Positions 10,666 through 20,471 of a stretch of 64,000 nucleotides of DNA are shown piece after piece. Every line of letters begins with the position of its first letter. Position 1 is the first letter of the stretch. A program made the position numbers and the translations under genes. The DNA lies in the NCBI GenBank assembly GCA_031291725.1, contig JARLIM010000021.1:62001-126000 (forward strand). Reading direction: 5' to 3'. Source of the DNA: Acetobacteraceae bacterium. Lineage in GTDB: Bacteria; Pseudomonadota; Alphaproteobacteria; Acetobacterales; Acetobacteraceae. The notes under the pieces were generated by a model. That model was not told the origin of the DNA. It saw nothing but the letters and a program-made list of their open reading frames with translations, and ran no database searches.

Positions 10666-13500
10666 TTACCCGCGCAACGCCCGATCCAGCACGATCACCG
10701 AATGCACCGCCTCCCGCCCGCCGAGATCGCGGATTTGATGGCGGCAGGAGGTGCCGTCGGCGATGACGATATCCTCAGCCCCGGCGGCTTTGACGGCGGG
10801 AATCAGATTGGCCTCGGCCATGGCGCGCGAGATGTCCTGGCTTTCGGATTGATAGCCGAAACTGCCCGCCATGCCGCAGCAACTGGATGCAATCGCCGTC
10901 ACGCTCAGCCCCGGCACCTGCTTGAGCAGATCGACACCGGGCGTGAAGGCGCCGAAGCTTTTCTGGTGGCAATGGCCGTGCATATGCGCCTGCACCGGCA
11001 GCGATTTGAACTCAAAGGCGGGTTTTTCCTTGGCCAGGAATTCCCCCAGCAACATCGCCCGCCCGGCCAGTTGCGCCGAGTCCGCGCCGGGCAGCAGCGC
11101 CTCCAGCTCGTCACGCAGCGTGTAGAGGCAGGACGGTTCCAGCCCGATCACCGGAATATCGCCCGCCAAGGCCGCGCGCAGACGCAGCAACTCGGCCCTG
11201 GCGCGGTCGGTCTGTCCGCTGGCCAGATAGGTGCGGCCGCAGCACAGCGGTGCGCCGTCGGATTTCGGCATGATCGCCCGAAACCCCGCCGCCCGCAGCA
11301 CACGCAAGGCCGCGCGCAGATTTTCCGGCTCGAAGGCGCGATTGAAGGTGTCGGCGAACAGATAGACGTCACGCAAGGCCGGCGTTTGGTCGGCCTCCTC
11401 GTCGCGGAAGCGGTCGGCGCGGAATTCCGGCAGCGGGCGATTGGCGGCGATGCCGATCCTCTCGCCCAGCATGCGCAGCAATGCCGAGCGGTTGCGCAGA
11501 TTGGCCAGACCCGGCAGGCGGGCGGCGAGCGGGGCGTAGCGCGGCAGACCGGCGACCAGCCGATCCCGCAGCGACAGACCGCCTTTGCGCGCTTGGGCTG
11601 CTTTCACCTCGATTTTCATCCGCGCCATGTCCACCCCCGTCGGGCATTCGCGGCGGCAGGCTTTGCAGGAGACGCAGTTTTCCATCGCCTCGGCCAGCAC
11701 CGGATCGGCCAGCCCCTCAAAGCCGATCTGGCCGGACAATGCGAGGCGCAGTGTATTGGCGCGACCGCGGGTGAGATGCTTCTCATCGCGCGTCACCCGA
11801 TAGCTCGGGCACATGGCGCCTGCGTCGAAGCTGCGACACATGCCGTTGTTGTTGCACATCTCCACCGCCCCCAGCAGGCCGGAGGGATGGGCGGACCAAT
11901 CGAGGGCGGGGGTCATCGGAAGGGCGGCGTAACCGGGCTGGTAGCGGAACAGCGAACGGTCATCCATGCGCGGCGGATGCACGATGCGATGGGGGTTGAG
12001 CATGCCGGCCGGGTCGAACGCCTCCTTCACCTGCTCGAAGGCGCGCACGATGCGTTCGCCGAACATCTGGGTGTGGAATTCGCTGCGCACAATGCCGTCG
12101 CCATGCTCGCCCGAGTGGCTGCCCTTATACTGGCGCACGATGTCGAACGCCTCCTCGGCCACAGCGCGCATGGTGGCGACGTCGGTGCCGTCCTTCATGT
12201 TCAGCACCGGGCGGACATGCAGGCAGCCCACCGAGGCATGCGCGTACCAGGTGCCCTTCGAGCCATGCCTGGCGAAGACGTCGTTCAGCTTTTCGGTGAA
12301 ATCGGCGAGATCGGGCAGCGGGACGGCGCAATCCTCGATGAAGGAGACCGGTTTGCCGTCGCCCTTCATCGACATCATGATGTTCAGCCCGGCTTCCCGC
12401 ACTTCGGCGATCTGGGCCTGAAAGCCCGCATCGGTGGCCCGCACGACAGCGCCCGGATAGCCGAGATCGCCCATCGCCTCATCCAACGCGGCCAGCTTGG
12501 CCAGCAGTGGCGCATCCTCATGGCCGTGGAATTCCACGATCAGCAGCGAATCAGGCTCGCCTTTGACCATGCGGTCGATGGTGGCGCGGAAGATCGGGAT
12601 GGCGCGGCCGAGATCGATCATCGTGCGGTCCACCAGTTCCACCGCCTCCGGGTCGAGCTTGACCAGATGCTGGGCGGCATTCATCGCCGCGCGGAAATTC
12701 GGGAATTGGCAGATGCCGAGCATTTTGCGCGGCTTGATGGGGGAGAGCTTGAGTTCGACGCCCGCCGAGAAGGCCAGCGTGCCCTCACTGCCCACCAGAA
12801 TGCGCGCCAGATTGCCGCCCTGCAGACAGTCGAGATTATAGCCGCCGACGCGCCGCAGCACGTTGGGGAAGCGCGCTGCGATCTCCGCCGCCTCGCGCGT
12901 GCCGAGATCGCGCAGCAGGGCGACCAGCGGGGCGGGGTCGGTCATGTCCGGCCCGAAGCGATGCCGCGATCCGTCGGCGAGAATGGCGTCGATGGCCTCC
13001 ACGTTGTCGGCCATCAGCCCGTAGCGGATGGATTTCGAGCCGCAGGAATTATTCGCCGTCATGCCGCCAATGGTGCAGCGGCTGTGGGTGGAGGGATCGA
13101 CGGGGAAGAACAGACCGTGTTTTTTCAGCGCCGCGTTGAGATGGCCGAGCACAATCCCCGGCTCCACCACCGCCCGCCGCGCTTGCGGATCGACGGAGAT
13201 AAGGCGGCGGAGATGTTTGGTGCAGTCGATCACCAGGGAAGTGTTGACCGTCTGCCCGCATTGGCTGGTGCCGCCACCGCGTGCCAACACCGAAACACCG
13301 GACTCTCGCGCGATCTGCAGGGCGGTGGCGACGTCTTCGATCCGCTCCGGCACGATCACGCCCACCGGCATGGCCTGATAGATGGAGGCATCGGTGGCGT
13401 AGCGGCCCCGGTCGGCCTGGGAGAACAACACCTGTCCGCGAATCTCCCGGCGCAGGCGCTGGGCCATGGCAGACTGGGCGATGCTGGTGTGAAGTGTCAT
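10666..13500 (-). CDS. ydiJ: YdiJ-type FAD/Fe-S D-2-hydroxyacid (D-2-hydroxyglutarate) dehydrogenase
   Basis: A 944-residue fusion of a GlcD-like flavin dehydrogenase and a GlcF-like iron-sulfur protein. The FAD-binding PCMH domain has ARGGGTSQCGQ and CTIGGMTANNSCGSKSIRYG, followed by an FAD-oxidase C-terminal domain (SGEHGDG). The ferredoxin part has cysteines 549, 555 and 564 and a second set at 609, 612, 615 and 619 (CVSCKACRRECP). Two CCG domains follow (LCCGRTYLASG; SCCGMAGSFG). E. coli YdiJ of this layout oxidises D-2-hydroxyglutarate; the substrate here is inferred. GGGGGG precedes the ATG at 13500. It diverges from the aminotransferase gene. Confidence 0.88.
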   Translation of the reverse strand: MTLHTSIAQSAMAQRLRREIRGQVLFSQADRGRYATDASIYQAMPVGVIVPERIEDVATALQIARESGVSVLARGGGTSQCGQTVNTSLVIDCTKHLRRLISVDPQARRAVVEPGIVLGHLNAALKKHGLFFPVDPSTHSRCTIGGMTANNSCGSKSIRYGLMADNVEAIDAILADGSRHRFGPDMTDPAPLVALLRDLGTREAAEIAARFPNVLRRVGGYNLDCLQGGNLARILVGSEGTLAFSAGVELKLSPIKPRKMLGICQFPNFRAAMNAAQHLVKLDPEAVELVDRTMIDLGRAIPIFRATIDRMVKGEPDSLLIVEFHGHEDAPLLAKLAALDEAMGDLGYPGAVVRATDAGFQAQIAEVREAGLNIMMSMKGDGKPVSFIEDCAVPLPDLADFTEKLNDVFARHGSKGTWYAHASVGCLHVRPVLNMKDGTDVATMRAVAEEAFDIVRQYKGSHSGEHGDGIVRSEFHTQMFGERIVRAFEQVKEAFDPAGMLNPHRIVHPPRMDDRSLFRYQPGYAALPMTPALDWSAHPSGLLGAVEMCNNNGMCRSFDAGAMCPSYRVTRDEKHLTRGRANTLRLALSGQIGFEGLADPVLAEAMENCVSCKACRRECPTGVDMARMKIEVKAAQARKGGLSLRDRLVAGLPRYAPLAARLPGLANLRNRSALLRMLGERIGIAANRPLPEFRADRFRDEEADQTPALRDVYLFADTFNRAFEPENLRAALRVLRAAGFRAIMPKSDGAPLCCGRTYLASGQTDRARAELLRLRAALAGDIPVIGLEPSCLYTLRDELEALLPGADSAQLAGRAMLLGEFLAKEKPAFEFKSLPVQAHMHGHCHQKSFGAFTPGVDLLKQVPGLSVTAIASSCCGMAGSFGYQSESQDISRAMAEANLIPAVKAAGAEDIVIADGTSCRHQIRDLGGREAVHSVIVLDRALRG

Positions 13501-13615
13501 GAAATCCCCCCGCGACGTTCCGGCATGCGCTGAGATGCGCTTGTCAATCTGCCGGTCGTCCGTCATTTGGCATTGAAGCAGGTCGCGCGCCAAGACCGCG
13601 TTGGAGGAGACAGAA

Positions 13616-14797
13616 ATGGCTTATTTCACCACCCGCCCCGAAACCGGCCGCCATTTCCTTCATATCCCCGGCCCAACCAACGTGCCCGACCGCGTGTTGC
13701 GCGCGTTGGACAACCCGCCGATGGATCATCGCGGCCCGGATTTCGGCGTGATGATGCTGCAGCTTTTCCCGAAATTGCAGCAGCTGTTCCAGACCACATC
13801 GCCGGTGATCGTCTATCCCGGCTCCGGCACCGGCTCGTGGGAGGCGGCGCTGGTCAACACGCTCTCCCCCGGCGACCGCGTGCTGTTCTGCCGCACCGGC
13901 CAATTCGCGGCGAGTTGGATTGAGATGGCGAAAAAGCTGCAACTCAATGCCGAGATTATCGAAACCGATTGGCGCCATGCCGCCGATATCGACGCGATCG
14001 GCGCAGCACTGGCCGCCGACACCGCCCACAGCATCAAGGCGGTGGGCGTGGTGCACAGCGAAACCTCAACCGGCTGTGTGACGGATATCGCGGCCGTACG
14101 CGCGGCGATCGATGCCGCCCGCCACCCGGCGTTGCTGCTGGTCGATACCGTCTCGGGCATCGGCGCGCTGGAGTATCGGCATGACGAGTGGGGCGTGGAC
14201 GTGACCATCGCCGGCTCGCAGAAGGGCATGATGATGCCGCCCGGCCTGGGGTTCAACGCGATCTCGGCCAAGGCGCTGGAGGCGAGCAAATCCTCCACCA
14301 TGCCGCGCGCCTATTGGCATTGGCAGCCGATGCTGGCGATCAACAAGAACGGCTATTTCCCCTCCACCCCCGCCACCAACCTGCTCTATGCGCTGGATAC
14401 CGGGCTGGACATGTTGTTCGCCGAGGGGCTGGAGAATGTGTTCGCCCGGCATCAGCGTTTCGCCGAAGCCACGCGGCGTGCGGTGGCGGCCTGGGGGTTG
14501 GAGACGCAATGCGCCGATCCGCGCGCGGCCTCTGGCGTGGTGACGGCGGTGCGGATGCCTCAGGGGCATTCGGCGGATGCGCTGCGCCGGGTGATATTGG
14601 AGAAATTCGATCTCAGCCTGGGCAATGGCCTGGGCGTGATGACGGACAAGGTGTTCCGCATCGCCCATTTGGGGCATTTGTCGGCCTTGCAGTTGGTGGG
14701 GGTGATCGGCGGTGTGGAGATGGGGATGCGCGCAGCGGGCGTTCCGCATCGCGAGGGCGGCGTGCAGGCGGCGATGGGGTATTTGAGCGGGAATTGA
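13616..14797 (+). CDS. Serine-glyoxylate type aminotransferase (class V, PLP)
   Basis: A 393-residue class V aminotransferase. Family marks are HIPGPTNVPDRVL near the N-terminus, PGSGTGSWEAALVNTL around residue 70, VHSETSTG near 150 and the PLP lysine K203 in GSQKGMMMPPG. Relatives transfer amino groups between serine, alanine or glycine and glyoxylate/hydroxypyruvate. The start at 13616 follows TTGGAGGAG; an in-frame ATG at 13601 precedes that site. It is divergent from ydiJ, and glycolate oxidase genes at 29.9-34.1 kb could supply glyoxylate. Exact substrates cannot be read from sequence. Confidence 0.88.
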   Translation: MAYFTTRPETGRHFLHIPGPTNVPDRVLRALDNPPMDHRGPDFGVMMLQLFPKLQQLFQTTSPVIVYPGSGTGSWEAALVNTLSPGDRVLFCRTGQFAASWIEMAKKLQLNAEIIETDWRHAADIDAIGAALAADTAHSIKAVGVVHSETSTGCVTDIAAVRAAIDAARHPALLLVDTVSGIGALEYRHDEWGVDVTIAGSQKGMMMPPGLGFNAISAKALEASKSSTMPRAYWHWQPMLAINKNGYFPSTPATNLLYALDTGLDMLFAEGLENVFARHQRFAEATRRAVAAWGLETQCADPRAASGVVTAVRMPQGHSADALRRVILEKFDLSLGNGLGVMTDKVFRIAHLGHLSALQLVGVIGGVEMGMRAAGVPHREGGVQAAMGYLSGN

Positions 14798-14870
14798 GGT
14801 GTGACTGTCGTCATCGCGCGGCGCGACGCAACACCGGGGACGTTTTGCAAGCGCGGTCGGGGCATTCGAG

Positions 14871-15512
14871 TCAGCCCTGATCGTCAGCAAGCCTTGCCCA
14901 TGCCCTCTCGGCCATCGTCAACTCATCCGGCGTGTTGATGTTCAAAAACGGATCAACCCGGCCGATCTCGAACTCCGCCACGGCCACGCCATATTGAGCG
15001 GTCCATTGGCCGATTTTGCGCATCCCCGCGCGCAAATCGGCCTCCAGCGCATCGGCCAGCGCCACCGTCCATAGCCCCACCACCGGATGCCGCCAGCCGC
15101 CGGACCCGGCACAGGCGAGCGGCACACCGGCCTGGGCGCGGGCAGCCTGGAGGCGTACCACGAGATCCGATGGCAGAAACGGGGTGTCGGTCGGCACACT
15201 GAGCACGTCGGCGCATCCACGGGCCGCGGCCCAACGCATGCCGGCCAGAATGCCGGCGAGCGGGCCGGGGTAATCCGGCACATCGTCGGCGATCACATCG
15301 ACTCCGAAATCAGCAAACCGCGCCGGATCGCCATTGGCATTGATCGCCATCGCCCCCACCTGCGGGCGGATGCGCGCGATGGTGTGGGCGAGCAGGGATT
15401 GCCCGGCAAGCGCGCGCAACGGCTTGTCCGCAACAGCACCGTCCTGCCGCATCCGACGGCCAAGCCCGCCGGCCAGCAACACTGCGGCCATATCTTGATC
15501 CATCGCCGTCAT
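14871..15512 (-). CDS. mobA: Molybdenum cofactor guanylyltransferase MobA-like
   Basis: A 213-residue nucleotidyltransferase predicted to attach GMP to molybdopterin. The N-terminal LLAGGLGRRM and following DKPL form the nucleotide-binding loop; VPTDTPFLPSDLV holds the metal-binding aspartate and RHPVVGLW is typical of MobA. Several in-frame ATGs exist; 15512 follows AAAGGG, while 15503 and 15491 are also possible. It is convergent with the aminotransferase gene and divergent from the TRAP genes. No molybdoenzyme gene is in the window. Confidence 0.85.
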   Translation of the reverse strand: MTAMDQDMAAVLLAGGLGRRMRQDGAVADKPLRALAGQSLLAHTIARIRPQVGAMAINANGDPARFADFGVDVIADDVPDYPGPLAGILAGMRWAAARGCADVLSVPTDTPFLPSDLVVRLQAARAQAGVPLACAGSGGWRHPVVGLWTVALADALEADLRAGMRKIGQWTAQYGVAVAEFEIGRVDPFLNINTPDELTMAERAWARLADDQG

Positions 15513-15596
15513 CTGACCCTTTGCAACAGAGCGCGCATGGGAGATTATGCGCGCCACGATGCGCCGCGCCTATAAGCGGCAACACGAGGAGATGTC

Positions 15597-16607
15597 ATGC
15601 TCAAAATCTCACGCCGCGCCGCCCTCACCATGGGCGCCGCCCTGCCGTTGGTCGCCATCAACCGCCGCCCCGCTTACGCCGCCGAGTTCAGCTATAAGAT
15701 GGCGCACAACACCGCCACCACCCATCCGCTGCACATCCGCGCCTCGGAGGCGGCTGCCAAGGTGAAGGAGGCAACGTCGGGCCGCGTGGAAATCACCGTC
15801 TTCCCGAACAGCCAGCTCGGCTCGGACACCGACACGCTGAGCCAGCTGCGGTCCGGCGCGGTGGAGATGTTCACCCTCTCCGGCCTGATTCTCTCCACCC
15901 TCGTCCCGGTTGCCGCCATCAACGGCATCGGCTTTGCCTTCAAGGATTACGGCAAGGTCTGGGAAGCGATGGACGGCGTGGTGGGCCAATTGGTGCGCGG
16001 CGAAATCGGCAAGCGCGGCCTGTATGCCTTTGAAAAGCAGTGGGACAATGGCTATCGCCAGATCACGTCCTCCACCAAGCCGATCACCTCGCCCGACGAT
16101 CTGAAGGGCTTCAAGATCCGCGTGCCGGTCTCCCCGCTCTGGACGGGCATGTTCACCGCCTTCGGCTCCTCGCCCACTTCGATCAATTTCTCGGAAGTCT
16201 ATTCGGCGCTGCAAACCCACATCGTCGATGGCCAGGAAAACCCGCTGGCGATCATCGATTCCGGCAAGCTGTATGAGGTGCAGAAATACCTCTCCGTCAC
16301 CAATCACATGTGGGACGGCTTCTGGCTGCTCGGCAACAAGCGCGCCATCGAAGCGCTGCCGACCGATGACCGCGCCATTGTGGAGCGGGAATTCAACAAA
16401 GCCGGTGTGCTGCAACGCGCCGACATCGCCCAGCTCAACGCCACGCTGAAGACCAAGCTGCAAGCGGGCGGTCTGACCTTCAGCGACACCGACCCGGCCG
16501 CCTTCCGTCAGGCGCTGAAGGATGCCGGCTTCTACAAGGAGTGGAAGGGCAAGTTCGGCGACGCGGCCTGGAGCACCCTGGAATCCGTGGTGGGCGCGCT
16601 TTCTTGA
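15597..16607 (+). CDS. dctP: TRAP transporter substrate-binding protein DctP
   Basis: Periplasmic binding protein of a TRAP carboxylate transporter, 336 residues. It starts with a signal peptide containing a twin-arginine-like ISRRAALTM and ending near AYAAEF. The DctP fold marks include NSQLGSDTDTLSQLRSGAVEMF and GFKIRVPVSPLW, whose arginine usually binds the substrate carboxylate. A GAGGAG site precedes the ATG. The stop overlaps the likely start of the permease gene. The ligand is unknown. Confidence 0.93.
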   Translation: MLKISRRAALTMGAALPLVAINRRPAYAAEFSYKMAHNTATTHPLHIRASEAAAKVKEATSGRVEITVFPNSQLGSDTDTLSQLRSGAVEMFTLSGLILSTLVPVAAINGIGFAFKDYGKVWEAMDGVVGQLVRGEIGKRGLYAFEKQWDNGYRQITSSTKPITSPDDLKGFKIRVPVSPLWTGMFTAFGSSPTSINFSEVYSALQTHIVDGQENPLAIIDSGKLYEVQKYLSVTNHMWDGFWLLGNKRAIEALPTDDRAIVEREFNKAGVLQRADIAQLNATLKTKLQAGGLTFSDTDPAAFRQALKDAGFYKEWKGKFGDAAWSTLESVVGALS

Positions 16608-18412
16608 AGACTTTCGACACGTGGATGTGCCGTCTGGTCGAATGGCCGACGGCAGCTTTGGTGGTGGTGGAGGTTCTGGTGCTGCTGGCCGGTGTGGTCA
16701 GCCGCTTCGTCTTCCACCACGCCTTTGTCTGGACGGACGAGCTGGCCTCGATCCTGTTCCTGTGGCTGGCCATGCTGGGCGCCGTTCTGGCGTTGCAGAA
16801 AGGCGAGCATATGCGGCTGACCGCCATTGTCGGCAAGATGTCGCCAAGCTGGCAGGCGCGTGCGGAGGCGCTGGCGGTGGCGGCACCGGCGTTGTTCCTG
16901 TTGCTGCTGCTGCCCTGGGCGCGGGATTACGCGGCGGACGAATTTTACATCGAAACCCCGGCGCTTGGCTGGTCGAACGAAATCCGCGCAGCGGCCCTGC
17001 CGGTGGGTGTGGCATTGATGCTGGCCAGTTGTCTGCTGCGCGCGGCACGGCTGGGCAAGCGGACGCTGATCGAAGTGGTGCTTGGCCTGGGCGTGCTGGT
17101 GCTGGCGCTGCATTTTGGCGCGCCGCTGTTCAAGGGCCTGGGCAACTGGAATCTGGTGATCTTCTTTGTCGGCCTGCTCTCCGTGGCCGTGCTCTCCGGC
17201 GTGCCGATCGGCTTTGCCTTCGGCTCGGCCACGCTGGCCTATCTGGCCACCACCACCCACACGCCGCTGACCATCGTCGTCAGCCGGATGGATGAGGGCA
17301 TGAGCACGCTGGTCCTGCTGGCGGTGCCGCTGTTCGTCTTCCTCGGCCTGCTGATTGAAATGACCGGCATGGCGCGCGCCATGGTGGCCTTCCTCGCCTC
17401 GCTGCTCGGCCATGTGAAGGGCGGGCTGGCCTATGTGCTGCTGGGGGCGATGTATCTGGTCTCCGGCATTTCCGGCTCCAAAGCCGCCGACATGGCCGCC
17501 GTCGCGCCGGTTCTGTTCCCGGAGATGAAGAAGCGCGGCGCCGAAGAGGGCGAGTTGGTGGCCATTCTGGCGGCCTCCGGTGCGATGACCGAGACCATCC
17601 CGCCCTCGCTGGTGCTGATCACCATCGGCTCGGTGACGGGCGTCTCCATCGCCGCCCTGTTCACCGGCGGGCTGTTGCCGGGTCTGGTGCTGGCGATTGT
17701 GCTCGCCCTGGTGGCGCGCGCGCGCACCGGCGATGTGCGGGCACGGGCACGCGCGCCATGGCGCGAGGTTGGGCGATTATTCGTCATCGCCCTACCCGCC
17801 TTGCTGTTGCCGGTGGTCATCCGCGCCTCGGTGATGAGCGGTGTGGCGACGGCCACCGAGGTGTCCACCATCGGCGTTGCCTATTCGGTGGCGGCGGGGC
17901 TGCTGATCTATCGGCAATTCCCCTGGCGGCGTCTGCTGCCGATGCTGATCGAGACCGCGAGCCTGTCGGGCGCTATCCTGTTCATCATCGGCTCGGCCAC
18001 CGGCATGGCCTGGGCACTGACACAATCTGGCTTCTCACGCCAACTGGCACAGTCGATGGCGGCGATGCCGGGCGGGCATCTGGGCTTTCTGGCGATTTCG
18101 ATTGTGGTCTTCATCGTTCTGGGCAGCGTGCTGGAAGGCATTCCGGCCATTGTGCTGTTCGGCCCGCTGCTCTTCCCCGTGGCGCAGGCGGTGGGCGTGC
18201 ATGAGGTGCATTACGCGATGGTGGTCATCCTCGCGATGGGCATCGGCCTGTTCGCGCCGCCACTGGGCGTGGGCTATTACGCCGCCTGTGCCATTGGCCG
18301 CGTGCATCCCGATGCCGGCATGAAACGCATCGTGCCCTATCTGATCGCCCTTGTGGTGGGATTGATCGTGGTGGCGCTGGTGCCGTGGATTTCCATCGGC
18401 TTCCTGGACTGA
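16604..18412 (+). CDS. TRAP transporter fused permease DctQM
   Basis: A roughly 602-residue membrane protein combining the small DctQ (about 1-160, four TMs, with VVSRFVFHHAFVWTDELA) and the large DctM (about 175 onward; AGVxIGFAFG-like GVPIGFAFGSATLAYL, ISGSKAADMAAVAPVLFPEM, GLFAPPLGVGYY). No frameshift separates the two. A TTG at 16604 overlaps the dctP stop (TTGA), a usual coupling arrangement, but ATG 16625 is also possible. It uses the sodium or proton gradient to import the ligand captured by DctP. Confidence 0.9.
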   Translation: MKTFDTWMCRLVEWPTAALVVVEVLVLLAGVVSRFVFHHAFVWTDELASILFLWLAMLGAVLALQKGEHMRLTAIVGKMSPSWQARAEALAVAAPALFLLLLLPWARDYAADEFYIETPALGWSNEIRAAALPVGVALMLASCLLRAARLGKRTLIEVVLGLGVLVLALHFGAPLFKGLGNWNLVIFFVGLLSVAVLSGVPIGFAFGSATLAYLATTTHTPLTIVVSRMDEGMSTLVLLAVPLFVFLGLLIEMTGMARAMVAFLASLLGHVKGGLAYVLLGAMYLVSGISGSKAADMAAVAPVLFPEMKKRGAEEGELVAILAASGAMTETIPPSLVLITIGSVTGVSIAALFTGGLLPGLVLAIVLALVARARTGDVRARARAPWREVGRLFVIALPALLLPVVIRASVMSGVATATEVSTIGVAYSVAAGLLIYRQFPWRRLLPMLIETASLSGAILFIIGSATGMAWALTQSGFSRQLAQSMAAMPGGHLGFLAISIVVFIVLGSVLEGIPAIVLFGPLLFPVAQAVGVHEVHYAMVVILAMGIGLFAPPLGVGYYAACAIGRVHPDAGMKRIVPYLIALVVGLIVVALVPWISIGFLD

Positions 18413-18453
18413 CCCGTTCCGCCGCGAGAGGCCATCTCGCTCGTCAACAGTGT

Positions 18454-18502
18454 TTGACACCTCACTGGCGTCCGCCTGCAATGCAGTGTAGATAACTATA
18501 AT
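18454..18502 (+). promoter_or_regulatory. Candidate sigma-70 promoter(s) of msrA
   Basis: A consensus TTGACA (18454-18459) is followed after 17 bases by TGCAAT (18477-18482). A perfect TATAAT lies further on at 18497-18502 but has no good -35 at the usual distance. Either could start msrA transcription 50-90 bases before its ATG. Confidence 0.45.
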
Positions 18503-18549
18503 GTGAAATGTCTGCCCCATAAGGCAACGATCGAGGGAGTGTTGGGTGC

Positions 18550-19080
18550 ATGGCACAAGCGACGTTGGGGGGGGGTTGTTTCTGGTGTCTTGAAGCGGTG
18601 TTCCAGAACCTACGCGGCGTCAGCAAAGTCCAGTCCGGCTACGCCGGCGGCCATCTGGCCAACCCGAGCTATCATGAGGTCTGTGGCAAGCAGACCGGCC
18701 ATGCCGAGGTGGTGCGGATTGATTTCGATCCGGCGGAATTGGATCTTGCCGATCTGCTGCGGGTGTTCTTCACCATTCACGACCCGACCACACCCAACCG
18801 CCAAGGTGCCGATATCGGCCCGCAATACCGCTCCATCATCCTCACCCACACAGAGGATCAGGCAGAGGTGGCGCGGGCGGTGATTGCCGAAATTGAGGCG
18901 GAGGGGATTTGGCCTGGACAGGTGGTGACGCAGATCGAGCCGCTCACCACATTCTGGCCCGCCGAAGCCGAGCACGACGATTATTTCAACCGCAACCCGT
19001 TCAGCGGGTATTGCCGGGCGGTGGTGGCACCCAAGGTGCTGAAATTCCGGAAGTTATTCGCAGCCCGGGTGAAGGGTTAA
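18550..19080 (+). CDS. msrA: Peptide methionine-S-sulfoxide reductase MsrA
   Basis: Repairs methionine S-sulfoxide in proteins. It is 176 residues. The N-terminal GGCFWC holds the catalytic C10 with C13 beside it; GYAGGH, YHEVCGKQTGHAEVV and the IHDPTTPNRQGADIGPQYRS stretch are all typical. A likely resolving cysteine is in the C-terminal SGYCR. GAGGGAG lies about 11 bases before the ATG. It stands alone between the TRAP operon and the convergent pleD-like gene. Confidence 0.96.
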   Translation: MAQATLGGGCFWCLEAVFQNLRGVSKVQSGYAGGHLANPSYHEVCGKQTGHAEVVRIDFDPAELDLADLLRVFFTIHDPTTPNRQGADIGPQYRSIILTHTEDQAEVARAVIAEIEAEGIWPGQVVTQIEPLTTFWPAEAEHDDYFNRNPFSGYCRAVVAPKVLKFRKLFAARVKG

Positions 19081-19100
19081 CCCTCACCCGCCCGCCGCTA

Positions 19101-20471
19101 TCACGCCGGGATCGTCGGCGCTTGTGCGACGCGGTTGCGACCGGTGTTTTTGGCCTGATACATCGCCTGATCGGCCGCCTTGATCAGCACTTCGGGCGCG
19201 ATGTTGATTGCTTCACAGAAGGCCAGCCCGACGCTGACGGTCATGTGGATCTGCACGCCCGGCAATGGTGAGAACACCAGCTCATCCACCGCCGCGCGCA
19301 GACGCTCACCCGCCGCCTCCATTTCCTCCAGCGAGGCCCCCGGCATAACGACGACGAATTCTTCGCCGCCATAGCGGGCAACGGTATCGAACACGCGGGT
19401 GCGGCTGCGCAGCACCTCGGCGATGGCTTTCAGCGCCTGATCACCGACCGGATGACCAAATTGGTCGTTGATCGACTTGAAGTGGTCCACATCGATCATC
19501 ATCACCGCGATACCGCCGCCCTGGTTGGAGACGAGCAGCCCGCGCAGATGGCGCATCAGATAGCGTTGGTTGTAGAAGCCGGTCAGCGGATCGGTGAGCG
19601 CCATTTCCAGCGCCGAGCCGACATCGGCCCGCAGCCGATCCTGATAGAATTTGCGTTTGATGAGATTGCGCGAGCGGGCGCGCAGTTCGTTGTCGTCCAT
19701 CGGACGCAGCAGCCAATCATTGGCGCCAAGATCGAAGCCGCGCAGAATGCGTTCGCGCTGTTCGCGCTCGGCCACCAGCAGCAACGGGATATCATGCGTC
19801 GAATCGGCGGCCCGCAGGCGGGAGGCAAGGCGCAGCGGATCGTCATTTTTCAGTGACACGCTGAGCACGATCAGATCGAACGGCACCGCATCGGCCAATG
19901 CCAACGCCTCGGCCTCAGAGCTTGCCCGACCGGGAATAACGCCCTCACGCGACAAGGCGTCCTGAATGTCTTGCGCACTTTCGTCATCGTCATCGACAAC
20001 CAAGGCACGCGCGCCTGCAATTGAAGTCACGATCGGGCTCTCCCCTGCCACGCCAAGCGCCCGCGCCGTCTCGCCTCGGGCGCGCAATTCATCGAGCATG
20101 CGCTTGAGACGAACCAGTGAGCGGGTACGTGCGAGCAATGTGTCTAATTCGACAGGCTTGGTGAGAAAATCATCGGCCCCGGCTTCCAGCCCAAGCAAAC
20201 GCTCGGACGGTTCGGTGAGGGCCGTGACCATAACAACAGGAATATGCAGCGTTTCCTGATCTGCCTTCAGCCGACGGCAGGCTTCGTAACCATCCATATT
20301 CGGCATCATCACGTCGAGAAAGATCAGATCGGGCTGGTAGGAATGGGCTGCGCGGATTGCCTCCACACCGTCCTGAGCGCTCGCAACCTGATAATACTCT
20401 GCGGCGAGACGAGTCTCCAGCAGACGCACATTGGCAGGAACGTCGTCTACAACGAGAATGCGCGCTGTCAT
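19101..20471 (-). CDS. pleD: PleD-like response regulator diguanylate cyclase (REC-REC-GGDEF)
   Basis: Makes cyclic di-GMP under phosphorelay control. It is 456 residues. The first receiver has D9/D10, phosphoacceptor D53 (LIFLD53VMMPNMDG) and K in LTKPVEL. The second receiver keeps the fold, but the phosphoacceptor position reads LIVLSVSL, serine in place of aspartate, so it is probably an adaptor as in Caulobacter PleD. The GGDEF domain has an active GGEEF and an RVFD inhibitory site five residues before it. The start at 20471 is chosen by homology (MTARILVVDD); its ribosome site is weak. No cognate kinase is adjacent. Confidence 0.93.
   Translation of the reverse strand: MTARILVVDDVPANVRLLETRLAAEYYQVASAQDGVEAIRAAHSYQPDLIFLDVMMPNMDGYEACRRLKADQETLHIPVVMVTALTEPSERLLGLEAGADDFLTKPVELDTLLARTRSLVRLKRMLDELRARGETARALGVAGESPIVTSIAGARALVVDDDDESAQDIQDALSREGVIPGRASSEAEALALADAVPFDLIVLSVSLKNDDPLRLASRLRAADSTHDIPLLLVAEREQRERILRGFDLGANDWLLRPMDDNELRARSRNLIKRKFYQDRLRADVGSALEMALTDPLTGFYNQRYLMRHLRGLLVSNQGGGIAVMMIDVDHFKSINDQFGHPVGDQALKAIAEVLRSRTRVFDTVARYGGEEFVVVMPGASLEEMEAAGERLRAAVDELVFSPLPGVQIHMTVSVGLAFCEAINIAPEVLIKAADQAMYQAKNTGRNRVAQAPTIPA

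Noticed and set aside
16541-18412. Frameshift-fused DctQ and DctM genes
   Set aside because: Fused DctQM proteins are a known TRAP form and the frame is continuous with all expected TM segments.
19101-20471. Second receiver of the PleD-like protein as a damaged gene region
   Set aside because: Loss of its phosphoacceptor is normal for PleD adaptor receivers; the rest of the fold is intact.
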